Source of the DNA: Metabacillus halosaccharovorans
GTDB taxonomy: Bacteria; Bacillota; Bacilli; Bacillales; Bacillaceae
Assembly (NCBI RefSeq): GCF_002019635.1
Contig: NZ_KV917371.1
Location: 372,001 to 436,000, forward strand
Length of the DNA: 64,000 nucleotides
Direction: 5' to 3'
Position 1 is the first letter of the stretch. Every line of letters starts with the position of its first letter. The position numbers and the translations under genes are program-made. Below the pieces are notes generated by a model, which was not told where the DNA came from, ran no database searches, and saw nothing but the letters and a program-made list of their open reading frames with translations. Below, in pieces: positions 1 through 8,655 of this stretch.

Positions 1-1316
1 CCTTTCAAATCTGGATTGTTTTCTCAGGCATTCTGCTTGCGATATCACTATTATTAGTTATATTATTTCCCACTACATTAAGAGGATTTTTCACAAAAGA
101 AATTTATAAAACGATTGAGAATGAACAGCTTGTGTTAATGGAGTACGGAAATCTTGATAATAATCTTGGAATTGAAAAACAAAACGATCGATCTGTTACC
201 CATTTATACCTTCCTATTCAACGATCTTTTTACTTTTATAAAAATGAAATTGAGCTGCCAGGCGATTTTCTTAGACAAACACAAGAATTAGCAGCTAATC
301 AAAAAACGTCAGTTTATCAGTACGAGAAAAACTTAAAAAACCAAACACTGTTTTATGTTATACGCAAAATTTCTGTAAATGGTGAACCTAGTTACCTCCT
401 TTCTTACTCTTGGGATTCCTATCGAAATGATCTTGTCTTTACTCTTTACAAGAGATTAATGCTAGTAATGGGGATCGTCTTTTTATTTAGCTGGATTCCC
501 TCTATATGGTTAGCTCGCTATTTATCAAAGCCAATTGTGAAGCTCGAAAAGCATGTGAAAAATATCGCTGATCAAGAATGGCATGAGCCTGTTGAAGTTG
601 ACCGCAATGATGAAATTGGGAAGCTGGGACAAACCATTGAAAAAATGCGGCAGCATTTAGTGCGAAAGGATGAAGCACAGCAGACTCTGTTACAAAATAT
701 CTCTCATGATTTAAAAACACCTGTCATGGTCATCAGAGGGTACGCAAGGTCTGTTAATGATGGAATCTTTCCAAAGGGTGATCTTTCAAGCACGATGGAT
801 GTCATTGAAGATGAATCAGAAAAGCTAGAGAAGAAAATAAAGGATTTGCTTTATTTAACAAAGCTTGACTTTTTATCTACCCGAAAGCCAAGAAAAAGCG
901 AATTTCGCATTGATACTCTTATTCGCGAAGAAGTTGAACGAATAAAGTGGGCAAAACCAGAATTAAATTGGAAGCTCTCATTAGAAGAAGGGGTGATTGA
1001 TGGTGATTCGGAACAATGGGAAAAACTTTTGGAAAACCTTTTTGAAAATTCATTAAGGTATGCAGATCAAGTCATTTTCGTTTCAACAAAGAAAGATCAA
1101 TCTAACCTTCTCTTATCCATATGGAACGATGGACCACCGATTGATGACGATATGATGGAACAGCTATTTGAGCCTTTTCAAAAAGGGCAGAAAGGGGAAT
1201 TCGGAATCGGACTTAGCATTGTAAAACGGATTGCCGATTTACATGGTGCAAAGGTTTGGGCAGTTAACGAACGAAATGGCGCTGCATTTTATATAGAGAT
1301 TCCTAACAGGAAATAG
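1..1316 (+). CDS. cssS: Sensor histidine kinase CssS (5' end outside the window)
   Basis: This is a membrane histidine kinase of the CssRS secretion-stress system, which senses misfolded exported protein and phosphorylates the response regulator CssR. The reading frame is open from base 3 and already encodes the first membrane helix (FQIWIVFSGILLAI), so the true start lies just upstream of the window. After an extracellular sensor of about 100 residues come a second helix, a HAMP segment (DEIGKLGQTIEKM), the phospho-acceptor box (NISHDLKTPV), and an ATPase domain with N box (LLENLFENSLRY) and G box (GEFGIGLSIVKR). It closely resembles B. subtilis CssS as I recall it, and fumC lies beside it as in B. 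subtilis, which supports the assignment. The gene ends in an overlapping terminator. cssR should lie upstream, outside the window. Confidence 0.9.
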   Translation, partial: FQIWIVFSGILLAISLLLVILFPTTLRGFFTKEIYKTIENEQLVLMEYGNLDNNLGIEKQNDRSVTHLYLPIQRSFYFYKNEIELPGDFLRQTQELAANQKTSVYQYEKNLKNQTLFYVIRKISVNGEPSYLLSYSWDSYRNDLVFTLYKRLMLVMGIVFLFSWIPSIWLARYLSKPIVKLEKHVKNIADQEWHEPVEVDRNDEIGKLGQTIEKMRQHLVRKDEAQQTLLQNISHDLKTPVMVIRGYARSVNDGIFPKGDLSSTMDVIEDESEKLEKKIKDLLYLTKLDFLSTRKPRKSEFRIDTLIREEVERIKWAKPELNWKLSLEEGVIDGDSEQWEKLLENLFENSLRYADQVIFVSTKKDQSNLLLSIWNDGPPIDDDMMEQLFEPFQKGQKGEFGIGLSIVKRIADLHGAKVWAVNERNGAAFYIEIPNRK

Positions 1317-1345
1317 CCTGGCATACGCATTGCCAGGCTATTTAT
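1314..1345 (+). terminator. Intrinsic terminator of cssS
   Basis: A perfect 10-bp stem, TAGCCTGGCA / TGCCAGGCTA, starts in the cssS stop codon and is followed by TTTAT. The T tract is short but the stem is strong. Confidence 0.75.
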
Positions 1346-1380
1346 AAGGGATGAAAGTATAAAAGTTCTTACCAAGTGTT

Positions 1381-1540
1381 GGTGTCTAGCTCCAGCGCCT
1401 ATCGCCTATCAAACTGCAGATCATCTCCCTACGATAAGTCAACATCGGTTCGGTTCGCTTCGCTTACCGTGTTTCCTAAATCTTTAGTCGATGCTCCTCC
1501 AGTTTGTACGGCGATGATCAAGGCGCTTTCGGTTTTCTTA
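1381..1540. repeat. Bacillaceae-type intergenic repeat (TCTAGCTCCAGCGCC element)
   Basis: The segment begins GTGTCTAGCTCCAGCGCC and ends AAGGCGCTTTCGGTTTTCTTA, with complementary end segments (AGCGCCT / AGGCGCT) and an internal GGTTCGGTTCGCTTCGCTTACC stretch. I recognise very similar sequences from intergenic regions of many Bacillaceae genomes; this is recollection, not a search. It carries no plausible gene (a 74-codon ORF here looks fortuitous). Its right edge coincides with the fumC stop codon, so it lies directly behind fumC and may fold at the end of that mRNA. Confidence 0.6.
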
Positions 1541-2923
1541 TTTAGGATAGGTCATTTCCTCCGGCTTGACATATTCCTCAAACTGCTCTGCTGTAAGTAA
1601 TTGAAGCTTCAGAGCTGCTTCTTTTAAAGTTAACCCTTCTTTATGTGCAAGCTTTGCAATTTTCGCAGCATTTTCATAGCCAATATGCGGATTAAGGGCT
1701 GTTACAAGCATTAATGAATCTTTCACATACTTTTCAATGACTGGTATATTTGCTTCAATTCCTACAGCACAATTGTCATGGAAAGAATTCATACCGTCTG
1801 ATAAAAGTTGAACTGACTGCAGAAAATTATAGATAATGACTGGCTTAAACACATTTAATTCAAAGTTTCCCTGACTTGCAGCAAAGCCAATTGTTGCGTC
1901 ATTCCCCATCACTTGAACGGCAACCATTGTTAGGGCTTCACTTTGCGTTGGATTGACTTTACCCGGCATAATCGAGCTTCCCGGCTCATTTTCAGGGATC
2001 GTAATTTCACCAATTCCACATCTCGGTCCGCTCGCAAGCCATCTTACATCATTTGCAATCTTCATTAAATTGGCAGCTAATGCCTTTAACGCTCCATGAG
2101 CATAAACGGTCTCATCATGACTAGTTAGCGCATGAAATTTATTACTTGATGAGTGGAATGTCTTTTTTGTAAATTTACTAATTTCCTCTGCAACTCGATC
2201 GCCAAACTCCGGATGTGCATTAATCCCGGTTCCAACCGCAGTCCCGCCAATTGCTAAGTTTTTCATATAGTGAAGAGCCTGCTCAATCATTTCCTTCGTT
2301 TGCGAAAGCATATGAGTCCAGCCGCTGATTTCCTGACCCAAGGTTAATGGTGTTGCATCTTGTAAATGTGTGCGACCAATTTTTACCACATCATTAAATT
2401 GCTCTACTTTCTTATTTAACGTAGTAGATAGCTTTTCGATAGCCGGTAGTAGTTTTGTTTCTACAGCTAACACACCTGCAATATGCATGGCTGTTGGAAA
2501 AGTATCGTTTGAGCTTTGGCTCATATTTACATCATCATTCGGATGGATGACTTCATCGATCTCTGCTTCCTTTAAAAGCTCATTTCCCCTTCTTGCAATA
2601 ACCTCATTAACGTTCATATTACTTTGTGTACCGCTTCCTGTTTGCCATACAACCAGTGGAAAATGGTCATTTAATTTTCCCTCAATAATCTCACCACATG
2701 CCTTAACAATTGCTGTCGCTTTTGATGTATGTAATTTCCCAAGTGAATCATTAACAATCGCTGCACTTCGTTTTAAGATGGCAAAGCCGATAATCACCTC
2801 ATTTGGCATTTTCTCTCCACCAATTTTAAAATTTTGCTTGCTTCGTTGTGTTTGTGCTCCCCAATACTTTTCAGCTGGTACTTGAATTTCACCCATTGTG
2901 TCTTTCTCTACACGATAATTCAA
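1538..2923 (-). CDS. fumC: Fumarate hydratase, class II
   Basis: FumC (CitG) interconverts fumarate and malate in the TCA cycle as a soluble homotetramer without an iron-sulfur cluster. The 461-residue protein has the usual family length. It contains the superfamily signature [13 protein letters not shown] near residue 318, the substrate-binding stretch [14 protein letters not shown] near residue 100 and the active-site histidine region [11 protein letters not shown] near residue 185. Translation most likely starts at a TTG at 2923: GGAGGTG lies 7 nt upstream, and the N-terminus [17 protein letters not shown] matches the B. subtilis pattern. It is transcribed toward cssS, and its stop codon abuts the intergenic repeat. 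It appears monocistronic. Confidence 0.96.
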   Translation of the reverse strand: MNYRVEKDTMGEIQVPAEKYWGAQTQRSKQNFKIGGEKMPNEVIIGFAILKRSAAIVNDSLGKLHTSKATAIVKACGEIIEGKLNDHFPLVVWQTGSGTQSNMNVNEVIARRGNELLKEAEIDEVIHPNDDVNMSQSSNDTFPTAMHIAGVLAVETKLLPAIEKLSTTLNKKVEQFNDVVKIGRTHLQDATPLTLGQEISGWTHMLSQTKEMIEQALHYMKNLAIGGTAVGTGINAHPEFGDRVAEEISKFTKKTFHSSSNKFHALTSHDETVYAHGALKALAANLMKIANDVRWLASGPRCGIGEITIPENEPGSSIMPGKVNPTQSEALTMVAVQVMGNDATIGFAASQGNFELNVFKPVIIYNFLQSVQLLSDGMNSFHDNCAVGIEANIPVIEKYVKDSLMLVTALNPHIGYENAAKIAKLAHKEGLTLKEAALKLQLLTAEQFEEYVKPEEMTYPK

Positions 2924-3116
2924 ACCTGCACACCTCCGGAATTGAATGATTTCACTTCTTTAGTGTATATTTTTTCCTTTCTTTTTAAAAGAAATGTGAT
3001 TTAATGATAGAACCGACAAATAAAATATGAGTTCGTTCCAATGCGCTCCACTATCGTTTTTATCCAGTCACACAGCTTTACAACAATTTGTGTCTTGGTT
3101 GGTTTAATTATGTACT

Positions 3117-3148
3117 AAAAAGGCGTTGGATCATCCAACGCCTTTTTT
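3117..3148 (-). terminator. Bidirectional terminator after nox
   Basis: AAAAAGGCGTTGG, loop ATCAT, CCAACGCCTTTTTT lies immediately beyond the nox stop codon. A/T tracts on both sides make it usable from either strand. The rest of the 2938-3116 gap shows nothing I can name beyond the upstream region of fumC. Confidence 0.85.
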
Positions 3149-3151
3149 GCT

Positions 3152-4483
3152 CTATTGAATTGTTTGTAACCCTGCTTGATTTAAGAAGTTCCATGGCTTG
3201 TTGTAATGTGGCTGGAAGAAGAAATCTACAAAGCCCAGCTCATCCATTGTCATCTTATTTTGAATGCATACAGACAATGTATTAATAGATTGGGTAACGT
3301 CCACTTTAGACATTACTTGAGCGCCGACAATTCGTTTTGTGTCTTCTTCATAGACTACTTTTAAATTGATATCTTCAAAAGTCGGCATGAATTCAGGTCG
3401 GTCATGTTCCAAGATTGTGATACTTTTCACATTCATACCCATACGAAGTGCTGAAGTTTCTGTTAACCCGGTTGTCGCAATATTTTGGTCATAAATTTTA
3501 ATACCAGATGTACCTTGTGTTCCCATATAGCGAATAGTAGGTTTAACTAAATTTTTCGCTACTAATGTGCCCATTCTTACCGCATTTGTTGCTAGTGGAA
3601 TGTAGGCATAATCACCGGTTGGATTGTAGCGAATAGCACAGCTGTCACCTGCAGCAAATACATCCTTGTTACTTGTTCTCATATAATCATCGACTATAAT
3701 TGCCCCATTATCAAGCATCTCAATTTGACCTTTTACTAATTGAGTATTTGGCTGAAAACCAATGCAAAGGATAACGAGTTCTGCCTCATACGTTCCTTTC
3801 GTTGTTTCCACACCACTTACATGACCATTCTGCCCTACAAAACGAGTGACTGTTTCTCCTAAAGCCAGTTTCACGTCTCTAGTCTGAAAATCCTGTTCAA
3901 TCACATCAGTAAATGCTTGATCTAAATACTTGCTCAATATTCTTTCTTCTCCATCAATAAGTGTCACATTCTTACCACTCATTTCAAATGCTTCTACTAA
4001 TTCAATCCCTATATAGCCTGCCCCAACAACAACGATGTTTTGTACATCTTTTGCTTTTTCAATAATTGTATTAGCATGATGGAAGTTTTTACATAATAGT
4101 ACATTTTCCATTTCAATGCCCTCAATTTTTGGGATAACCGGCCAAGATCCTGTTGTTAAAACGAGTTTATCAAATGTATCATGTACAATTGAATTTGTTG
4201 TTAAATTTTTTGCCGTAATCGTTTTTTCTTCAATATTGATATCATTTACTTCATGCATCATTCGCATATTAACACCGAGATTTATTAATTCTTGAGGAGT
4301 ACAATAAAATAAACCATTTGGATCCTCCACAACTCCACTTACATGTAAAGCAATGCCGCAAGATAAAAAGGAAATATTATCATTTTTTTCGTAAACCGTG
4401 ATATCTGCTTCCGGGTATAGTTTTATCATATTTGAAACGGCAGCAGTTCCTGCATGTGTACATCCAATAACAGCAATTTTCAT
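3152..4483 (-). CDS. nox: NADH oxidase, CoA-disulfide-reductase family
   Basis: A flavoprotein of the pyridine nucleotide-disulfide oxidoreductase class that oxidises NADH with oxygen, in this subfamily usually by four electrons to water. The 443-residue protein starts with the FAD-binding fold (IAVIGCTHAGTAAV). The single redox cysteine lies in SFLSCGIAL near residue 42. The NAD-binding fold is VVVGAGYIGIELVEAF near residue 150, the second FAD motif is VFAAGDSC near residue 277, and the C-terminus has the family motif FFFQPHYNKPWNF. AGGAGG stands 9 nt before the ATG. Control is clear: three Rex-type operators flank its promoter, so it should be derepressed at high NADH/NAD+. A CoA-disulfide reductase activity cannot be excluded from sequence alone. 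Confidence 0.9.
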   Translation of the reverse strand: MKIAVIGCTHAGTAAVSNMIKLYPEADITVYEKNDNISFLSCGIALHVSGVVEDPNGLFYCTPQELINLGVNMRMMHEVNDINIEEKTITAKNLTTNSIVHDTFDKLVLTTGSWPVIPKIEGIEMENVLLCKNFHHANTIIEKAKDVQNIVVVGAGYIGIELVEAFEMSGKNVTLIDGEERILSKYLDQAFTDVIEQDFQTRDVKLALGETVTRFVGQNGHVSGVETTKGTYEAELVILCIGFQPNTQLVKGQIEMLDNGAIIVDDYMRTSNKDVFAAGDSCAIRYNPTGDYAYIPLATNAVRMGTLVAKNLVKPTIRYMGTQGTSGIKIYDQNIATTGLTETSALRMGMNVKSITILEHDRPEFMPTFEDINLKVVYEEDTKRIVGAQVMSKVDVTQSINTLSVCIQNKMTMDELGFVDFFFQPHYNKPWNFLNQAGLQTIQ

Positions 4484-4507
4484 TTTAAAATTCCTCCTAA
4501 GAATATA

Positions 4508-4547
4508 TTGTGAAGATTTTCACATGAATTTGTGAAACATTTCACAT
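4508..4547 (-). promoter_or_regulatory. Two Rex operators downstream of the nox start site
   Basis: TTGTGAAGATTTTCACAT (4508-4525) and TTGTGAAACATTTCACAT (4530-4547) match the Rex consensus TTGTGAA-N4-TTCACAA with one mismatch each. They are 22 bp apart, two helical turns, and lie between the predicted transcription start and the nox ribosome site, where a bound repressor would block elongation or initiation. Confidence 0.85.
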
Positions 4548-4562
4548 TCACTTGATGACTTT

Positions 4563-4591
4563 ATTATAATCCACCCTTTTTAAAAATACAA
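4563..4591 (-). promoter_or_regulatory. SigA-type promoter of nox
   Basis: On the minus strand a -35 TTGTAT (4591-4586), a 17-bp spacer and a perfect -10 TATAAT (4568-4563) lie between the upstream Rex site and the two downstream Rex sites. Confidence 0.7.
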
Positions 4592-4597
4592 TACTTT

Positions 4598-4615
4598 TTG
4601 TGAAGTTTTTCACAA
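4598..4615 (-). promoter_or_regulatory. Perfect Rex operator upstream of the nox -35 box
   Basis: TTGTGAAGTTTTTCACAA is an exact match to the two 7-bp Rex half-sites with a 4-bp spacer. It lies 6 bp upstream of the -35 hexamer. Confidence 0.88.
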
Positions 4616-4621
4616 TGTGTT

Positions 4622-4660
4622 TAAAAAGATGTGTGAGCCCCCAAGACAGCAGCTCACACC
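4622..4660 (-). terminator. Terminator of the MutS2-like gene
   Basis: On the minus strand an 8-bp stem GTGTGAGC / GCTCACAC with a 13-nt loop is followed by ATCTTTTT. It lies 12 bp beyond the stop codon. Confidence 0.75.
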
Positions 4661-4671
4661 TACTGATTTCT

Positions 4672-6570
4672 CTATTTTTCTTCGTCCATACATTCAATGA
4701 CCACACCATCTACATGCTTGCGATTCATTAACTTCTTCTTTTTCCGTACATCTTTTGCATCAAAAACTTGATCCATGTCATATTGATCTGGATATAATTC
4801 TTCTGCCTTGATAAAAGGTTTCACTCGTTTATGATTAATTGTCACTTTTTCTCCTTTTACAACCAGCTTTAGTTCTCCCATTGCATTCACTGTTTTTTCA
4901 ACTATTCCCTTTGTTTGAAGGTGCGGAATCCAAACTGAGTCTCCTACTTGATAGGATTGAATTTGTTGTTTTTCTTTATGTGCAACCTTTTCTTGTACTC
5001 TTTCTCTTTCTTTTGTAGCAGGAATAATCGTTAAATCTTCAATAGATTGGCGGCTGGATATTTCCTTTGCTCTTTGGATTATATTCATTGGCATTCCTAA
5101 TTTTTGAGCAATAGAGAACGCTTGGCTGTCCCCTCCTTTTCCAACAATTAATTGATATAACGGTTGCAGGCTATCAATATCAAACCCCATAGATCCGTTT
5201 TGGAAACCAGCTGCTTTTTCAGCAAAGTCTTTTATTTCACTATAATGTGTTGTTGCAACAAGCATCGCCCCTGAATGATAAAGTGCTTCAAGGATTGAAA
5301 TCGCTAATCCCATTCCTTCTCTCGGATCTGTCCCTGAACCAATTTCATCAAGAATGACCAGTGTGTCTTTACGTGACTTATTTAATATCTCGATGACATT
5401 GGTAATATGTGATGAAAATGTGCTTAAGGAATGCTCAATGCTTTGCTGATCACCAATGTCTACATAAATATCTTTTACGATACAAAACTTGCTGTTAGGA
5501 TCTGCCGGAATATGCAATCCTGATTGAACCATCATAGCAAGTATTCCTATCGTTTTAATCGTGACAGTTTTACCTCCTGTATTAGGCCCGGTTATAACTA
5601 AGGCCATGTAATCTTTCCCTAATGTCACTGACAGCGGAACAGCGTTTTTTCCAAGTAATGGGTGTCTGGCACTCAGAATATTAAATCCTTCACCTGGCAG
5701 AATGTTTACCTCATGTCCGTTCATATATTTACTCAGCTTAGCCTTCGCAAATATGAAGTCATATGAAACCATTCCTTCAATATTAATCAACAATTCCTGT
5801 TTATAAGCTGCTGTCATATCTGTTAATTGTCCTATAATCTTTTGAATTTCTACTTCTTCTTCTACTTTTAAATAAGTGAGCTCGTCTTGTAACTTATTTA
5901 AATCATGAGGTTCCATAAAAACGGTTTGCCCACTTGAGGATTGATCAACAATCACCCCTGAAAATTTCCGTTTATATTCACTTTTTACTGGTACAACATA
6001 ACGTCCATTACGAATGCTGATCACTTGCTCCTGAAGGAAAGAAGAAGAACTCTTCATGATTTGAGCAAGTTTTGTTTTAATTTTTTCCTCAATTGCTGCT
6101 AGTTTGCTTCTAATTTTCGTTAATGCTCTGCTTGCATAATCATCGACTTGATTATTCCTAATGCATCTTGTTATTTCTTCTGCAAGATCGGTTAGTTCAT
6201 AAAGAGAATATGCATATGAACTAACTGTTGGGGCGTGATATTCTTGTTTCATCATGAACCGTTTTATTTTCTTCACACTATCTAGGAAAGCTCCTAAAAA
6301 CTCAAATTGTTCAGGAGTAGGCAAGTAGCCTTTATCAACTAGTGTTACAATTTGCTCTACTCCATGTAACGAGTGAACAGGGATACTGGAAGATTTCTCA
6401 ATGATTTTACATGCCTCAGTTGTTTCGTTTAGCCATCTTTTGATTTTTCTTTCCTCATCAATTGGCAAAAGCTCTAAAGCTCTTTGTTTTGCCGCTTCAC
6501 TCATTGCGTAATTACTAAGTAATGCTAATACTTTATCAAATTCTAGACTTTCAATTGTTTTCTTGTTCAA
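4672..6570 (-). CDS. MutS2-like ATPase without Smr domain
   Basis: A 632-residue member of the MutSB/MutS2 branch of DNA-binding ATPases. MutS2 proteins act on recombination intermediates or collided ribosomes rather than in classical mismatch repair. Visible are the N-terminal helical core, the ATPase domain with Walker A TGPNTGGKTV near residue 325, the STFSSHIT motif and Walker B VILDEIGSGTDPREG near residue 405, and a C-terminal KOW-like strand region. The chain stops after about 630 residues, whereas standard MutS2 is about 785 residues and ends in an Smr nuclease domain that is absent here. The chosen start is a TTG at 6570 with AGGAGGTT 6 nt upstream; it gives MNKKTIESLEF, the typical MutS2 N-terminus. 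A longer reading to 6639 has no better ribosome site and would run into the hairpin at 6622-6660. Confidence 0.85.
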   Translation of the reverse strand: MNKKTIESLEFDKVLALLSNYAMSEAAKQRALELLPIDEERKIKRWLNETTEACKIIEKSSSIPVHSLHGVEQIVTLVDKGYLPTPEQFEFLGAFLDSVKKIKRFMMKQEYHAPTVSSYAYSLYELTDLAEEITRCIRNNQVDDYASRALTKIRSKLAAIEEKIKTKLAQIMKSSSSFLQEQVISIRNGRYVVPVKSEYKRKFSGVIVDQSSSGQTVFMEPHDLNKLQDELTYLKVEEEVEIQKIIGQLTDMTAAYKQELLINIEGMVSYDFIFAKAKLSKYMNGHEVNILPGEGFNILSARHPLLGKNAVPLSVTLGKDYMALVITGPNTGGKTVTIKTIGILAMMVQSGLHIPADPNSKFCIVKDIYVDIGDQQSIEHSLSTFSSHITNVIEILNKSRKDTLVILDEIGSGTDPREGMGLAISILEALYHSGAMLVATTHYSEIKDFAEKAAGFQNGSMGFDIDSLQPLYQLIVGKGGDSQAFSIAQKLGMPMNIIQRAKEISSRQSIEDLTIIPATKERERVQEKVAHKEKQQIQSYQVGDSVWIPHLQTKGIVEKTVNAMGELKLVVKGEKVTINHKRVKPFIKAEELYPDQYDMDQVFDAKDVRKKKKLMNRKHVDGVVIECMDEEK

Positions 6571-6613
6571 TGGTTGAACCTCCTGTGTTTTTAATAAAAG
6601 GCAATAGAAAATA

Positions 6614-6660
6614 GCCATAAAAAAAGAGGTGCTGAACAATGGTTGTTCAGCACCTCTTTT
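6614..6660 (-). terminator. Strong hairpin with T tract upstream of the MutS2-like gene
   Basis: A 17-bp perfect stem (AAAAGAGGTGCTGAACA and its complement around a 5-nt loop) is followed on the minus strand by seven T residues. It ends about 44 nt before the TTG start of the MutS2-like gene. It could terminate an upstream transcript or act as a leader attenuator. Confidence 0.8.
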
Positions 6661-7017
6661 AGATCACGATTACATAGGCTTGAAGTGTGCACAAATAGAC
6701 AAATCCCCCTCTAATAAGAGTTATTTGTTTCATTGTGAAGATACAAAAAATCCGTACTTAAACAAGCACGGATTTTTTCACGGGCACTATGCAAGAAGAT
6801 CGCAAATTGTGTACGATAACCGTTTTTGTTCTTAACCGTCCACATGTACATGCGTAAATAAACCTTCGATAAGGAAAAGTTTTTTTGCATATTCATGTAG
6901 ATGAAGTATTTACTTCGTTAGTTAAGAACAGAAACCCTCACAAAACACATCTCCTAAACTGTAATTACCTTTAAAATACCAGAGTCTGGAATACACTGTC
7001 AAGATGGAAATGAATTG
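6661..7017 (-). other. Gene-poor interval with terminator and possible small transcript
   Basis: This 357-bp stretch has no convincing gene. It holds a second terminator-like hairpin at 6745-6778 (AAAAAATCCGT / ACGGATTTTTT) and the inverted words TGTTCTTAAC (about 6825) and GTTAAGAACA (about 6920). A 61-codon minus-strand ORF (6896-6711) lacks a good ribosome site, although an internal ATG start MWTVKNKNGYRTQFAIF is conceivable. With two minus-strand terminators in tandem, a short untranslated RNA or a very small gene is possible. I cannot choose between them. Confidence 0.35.
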
Positions 7018-7800
7018 TTAAAGCCCATTTCGAACATCCATTACACTTTTTCCGCCAAGAAACGCATGACCTGTCTTCACATTTAAAACAGTATCAAATC
7101 CCGACTTTTGGTAAACCCTCTCCACTTGTTCATTAATTGGCAATACCCATAAGCGTTCAACTTCCTTTTTCAGCATATCCTTTTGGATATAATGGATAAG
7201 GTGACCGATTAACCCTTTCCCTCTATATTCCTTAACTGTTGATACACTTTCTAACCTTGCATCTTGTTCATAAAAAAATATACAAGCGGTAGAGCACGGA
7301 ATTCCATTATATTTTAATAAATAATGGATATAACAATCTTGCGAAAATTCTTCTTTAAAGGCCTGTTCACGAATTGAACCGCCAAGCTCCGTTATTTGAC
7401 ACTCTATATGAATTGCATCTTGCATATTTTCAGATGTTACCTTTTCAATCGTTATAAGCGAATTGGGTTCTATCTCTATTTCCCTTCTCCATAATTGAAC
7501 AGGACTATCAAATTCTTCAAATCCAAAACCTTTATTCTTTAACATTTCAATAAACTCAGCTTGTCCTTCGTAGTTTGAAAGATAAAAACGCGGAATAAGA
7601 TTTTTCTCTTGATAAAATGCAATCACTTCATTAATGATCTCTTCAAAATGACCATTGTATGTAGAGATGTGTGCATGATTTGCATCATAGTAATTTGGTT
7701 GATTTTCATTATAAAAAAGATATCCCCAACTTCTTTCTATTTTTGTAGCAAAGGATGAAACATAGGCAATATCTAAAGCTTCAATATAGTTCTCAATCAT
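7018..7800 (-). CDS. GNAT-family N-acetyltransferase
   Basis: A probable acyl-CoA-dependent N-acetyltransferase of about 260 residues. The first half is a diverged GNAT-like segment (NHAHISTYNG near residue 50). The second half holds the acetyl-CoA-binding motif VSTVKEYRGKGLIGHLIHY near residue 195, followed by the typical strand LWVLPINEQVERVYQKSGF. The substrate cannot be predicted. The ATG at 7800 is preferred because GGGGA lies 8-9 nt upstream; an in-frame ATG at 7821 is the alternative. The gene is alone on its strand between the gene-poor interval and a divergent two-component system. Confidence 0.75.
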   Translation of the reverse strand: MIENYIEALDIAYVSSFATKIERSWGYLFYNENQPNYYDANHAHISTYNGHFEEIINEVIAFYQEKNLIPRFYLSNYEGQAEFIEMLKNKGFGFEEFDSPVQLWRREIEIEPNSLITIEKVTSENMQDAIHIECQITELGGSIREQAFKEEFSQDCYIHYLLKYNGIPCSTACIFFYEQDARLESVSTVKEYRGKGLIGHLIHYIQKDMLKKEVERLWVLPINEQVERVYQKSGFDTVLNVKTGHAFLGGKSVMDVRNGL

Positions 7801-7980
7801 GATCGTTTTCCCCGCGTTCATTAAAAATTTTCCCTATCCCCATCATACAAGGTTCCTGCATTGGAATCTACTGAATATAGGATCTTATTTTGACAGGCAC
7901 CTCATTTGGATTTTCTCTATTTTTTCACTTACACATGGTAAAATACGATAAAATACGTGTATGAAAGGAAGTTTCCCCCC

Positions 7981-8655
7981 GTGAATATCTTATTAGCTGA
8001 AGATGATATAAAGCTTGGTGAGCTTATCTCATATATGCTGGAAAAAAAGGCAAAATATCATGTAGACTGGGTACAAACCGGTGAAGATGCTTATGAATAT
8101 GCGATTGTATCTCATTATGATGTGATTATTATGGATTGGATGATGCCTGATGGAGACGGAATCCAAACTTGTAAAAAATTACGAAGCGAACGCTATGGCG
8201 GGGCAATCTTAATGCTGACGGCTAAGGATGCAATTGAAGACAGGGTCATTGGACTTGATTCCGGTGCAGATGATTATCTAGTAAAGCCATTTGAAATTGA
8301 TGAACTTTTAGCACGATTAAGAGCACTGGGACGACGGAATTTTTCTCCTATTCGTGAAGATATTCTTAAAATAGAGGACATAACCATTAAACGTACAAGT
8401 CAAACCATTGAAAAGGATTATCAACATATCCAATTAACCCCAAGAGAATATCAACTGCTTGATTTACTTGTACAAAATAAAGGACAGGTACTGACAAGGG
8501 ACATTATTTATGATCGAATCTGGGGAACGGAAACAGATGTGTCTTATAAAACAATTGATGCTACAGTAAAGCTTCTTCGCAAAAAGCTGGCAATTTTCGA
8601 TAAAGAGAATTGGCTTCACAGCATTAGGGGAGTGGGTTACAAACTTGAAACGTAA
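7981..8655 (+). CDS. OmpR-family response regulator
   Basis: A two-component DNA-binding regulator of 224 residues. The receiver domain has the acidic pair in LLAEDD, the phospho-acceptor aspartate in VIIMDWMMPDGDG near residue 52, the conserved threonine in LMLTAKD and the lysine in YLVKPFEI. A C-terminal winged helix follows (LTPREYQLLDLLVQNKG, then DVSYKTIDATVKLLRKKL and IRGVGYKLE). The GTG at 7981 is preferred over an upstream in-frame GTG because AAAGGAAG lies 9 nt before it and the receiver fold then begins normally. It overlaps the kinase gene by 11 bp, which implies translational coupling. The LiaI-like/PspA-like pair downstream is a candidate target. Confidence 0.9.
   Translation: MNILLAEDDIKLGELISYMLEKKAKYHVDWVQTGEDAYEYAIVSHYDVIIMDWMMPDGDGIQTCKKLRSERYGGAILMLTAKDAIEDRVIGLDSGADDYLVKPFEIDELLARLRALGRRNFSPIREDILKIEDITIKRTSQTIEKDYQHIQLTPREYQLLDLLVQNKGQVLTRDIIYDRIWGTETDVSYKTIDATVKLLRKKLAIFDKENWLHSIRGVGYKLET

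Noticed and set aside
3088-3285. 65-codon plus-strand ORF near the nox terminator
   Set aside because: It overlaps the terminator and the nox coding region and has no ribosome site.
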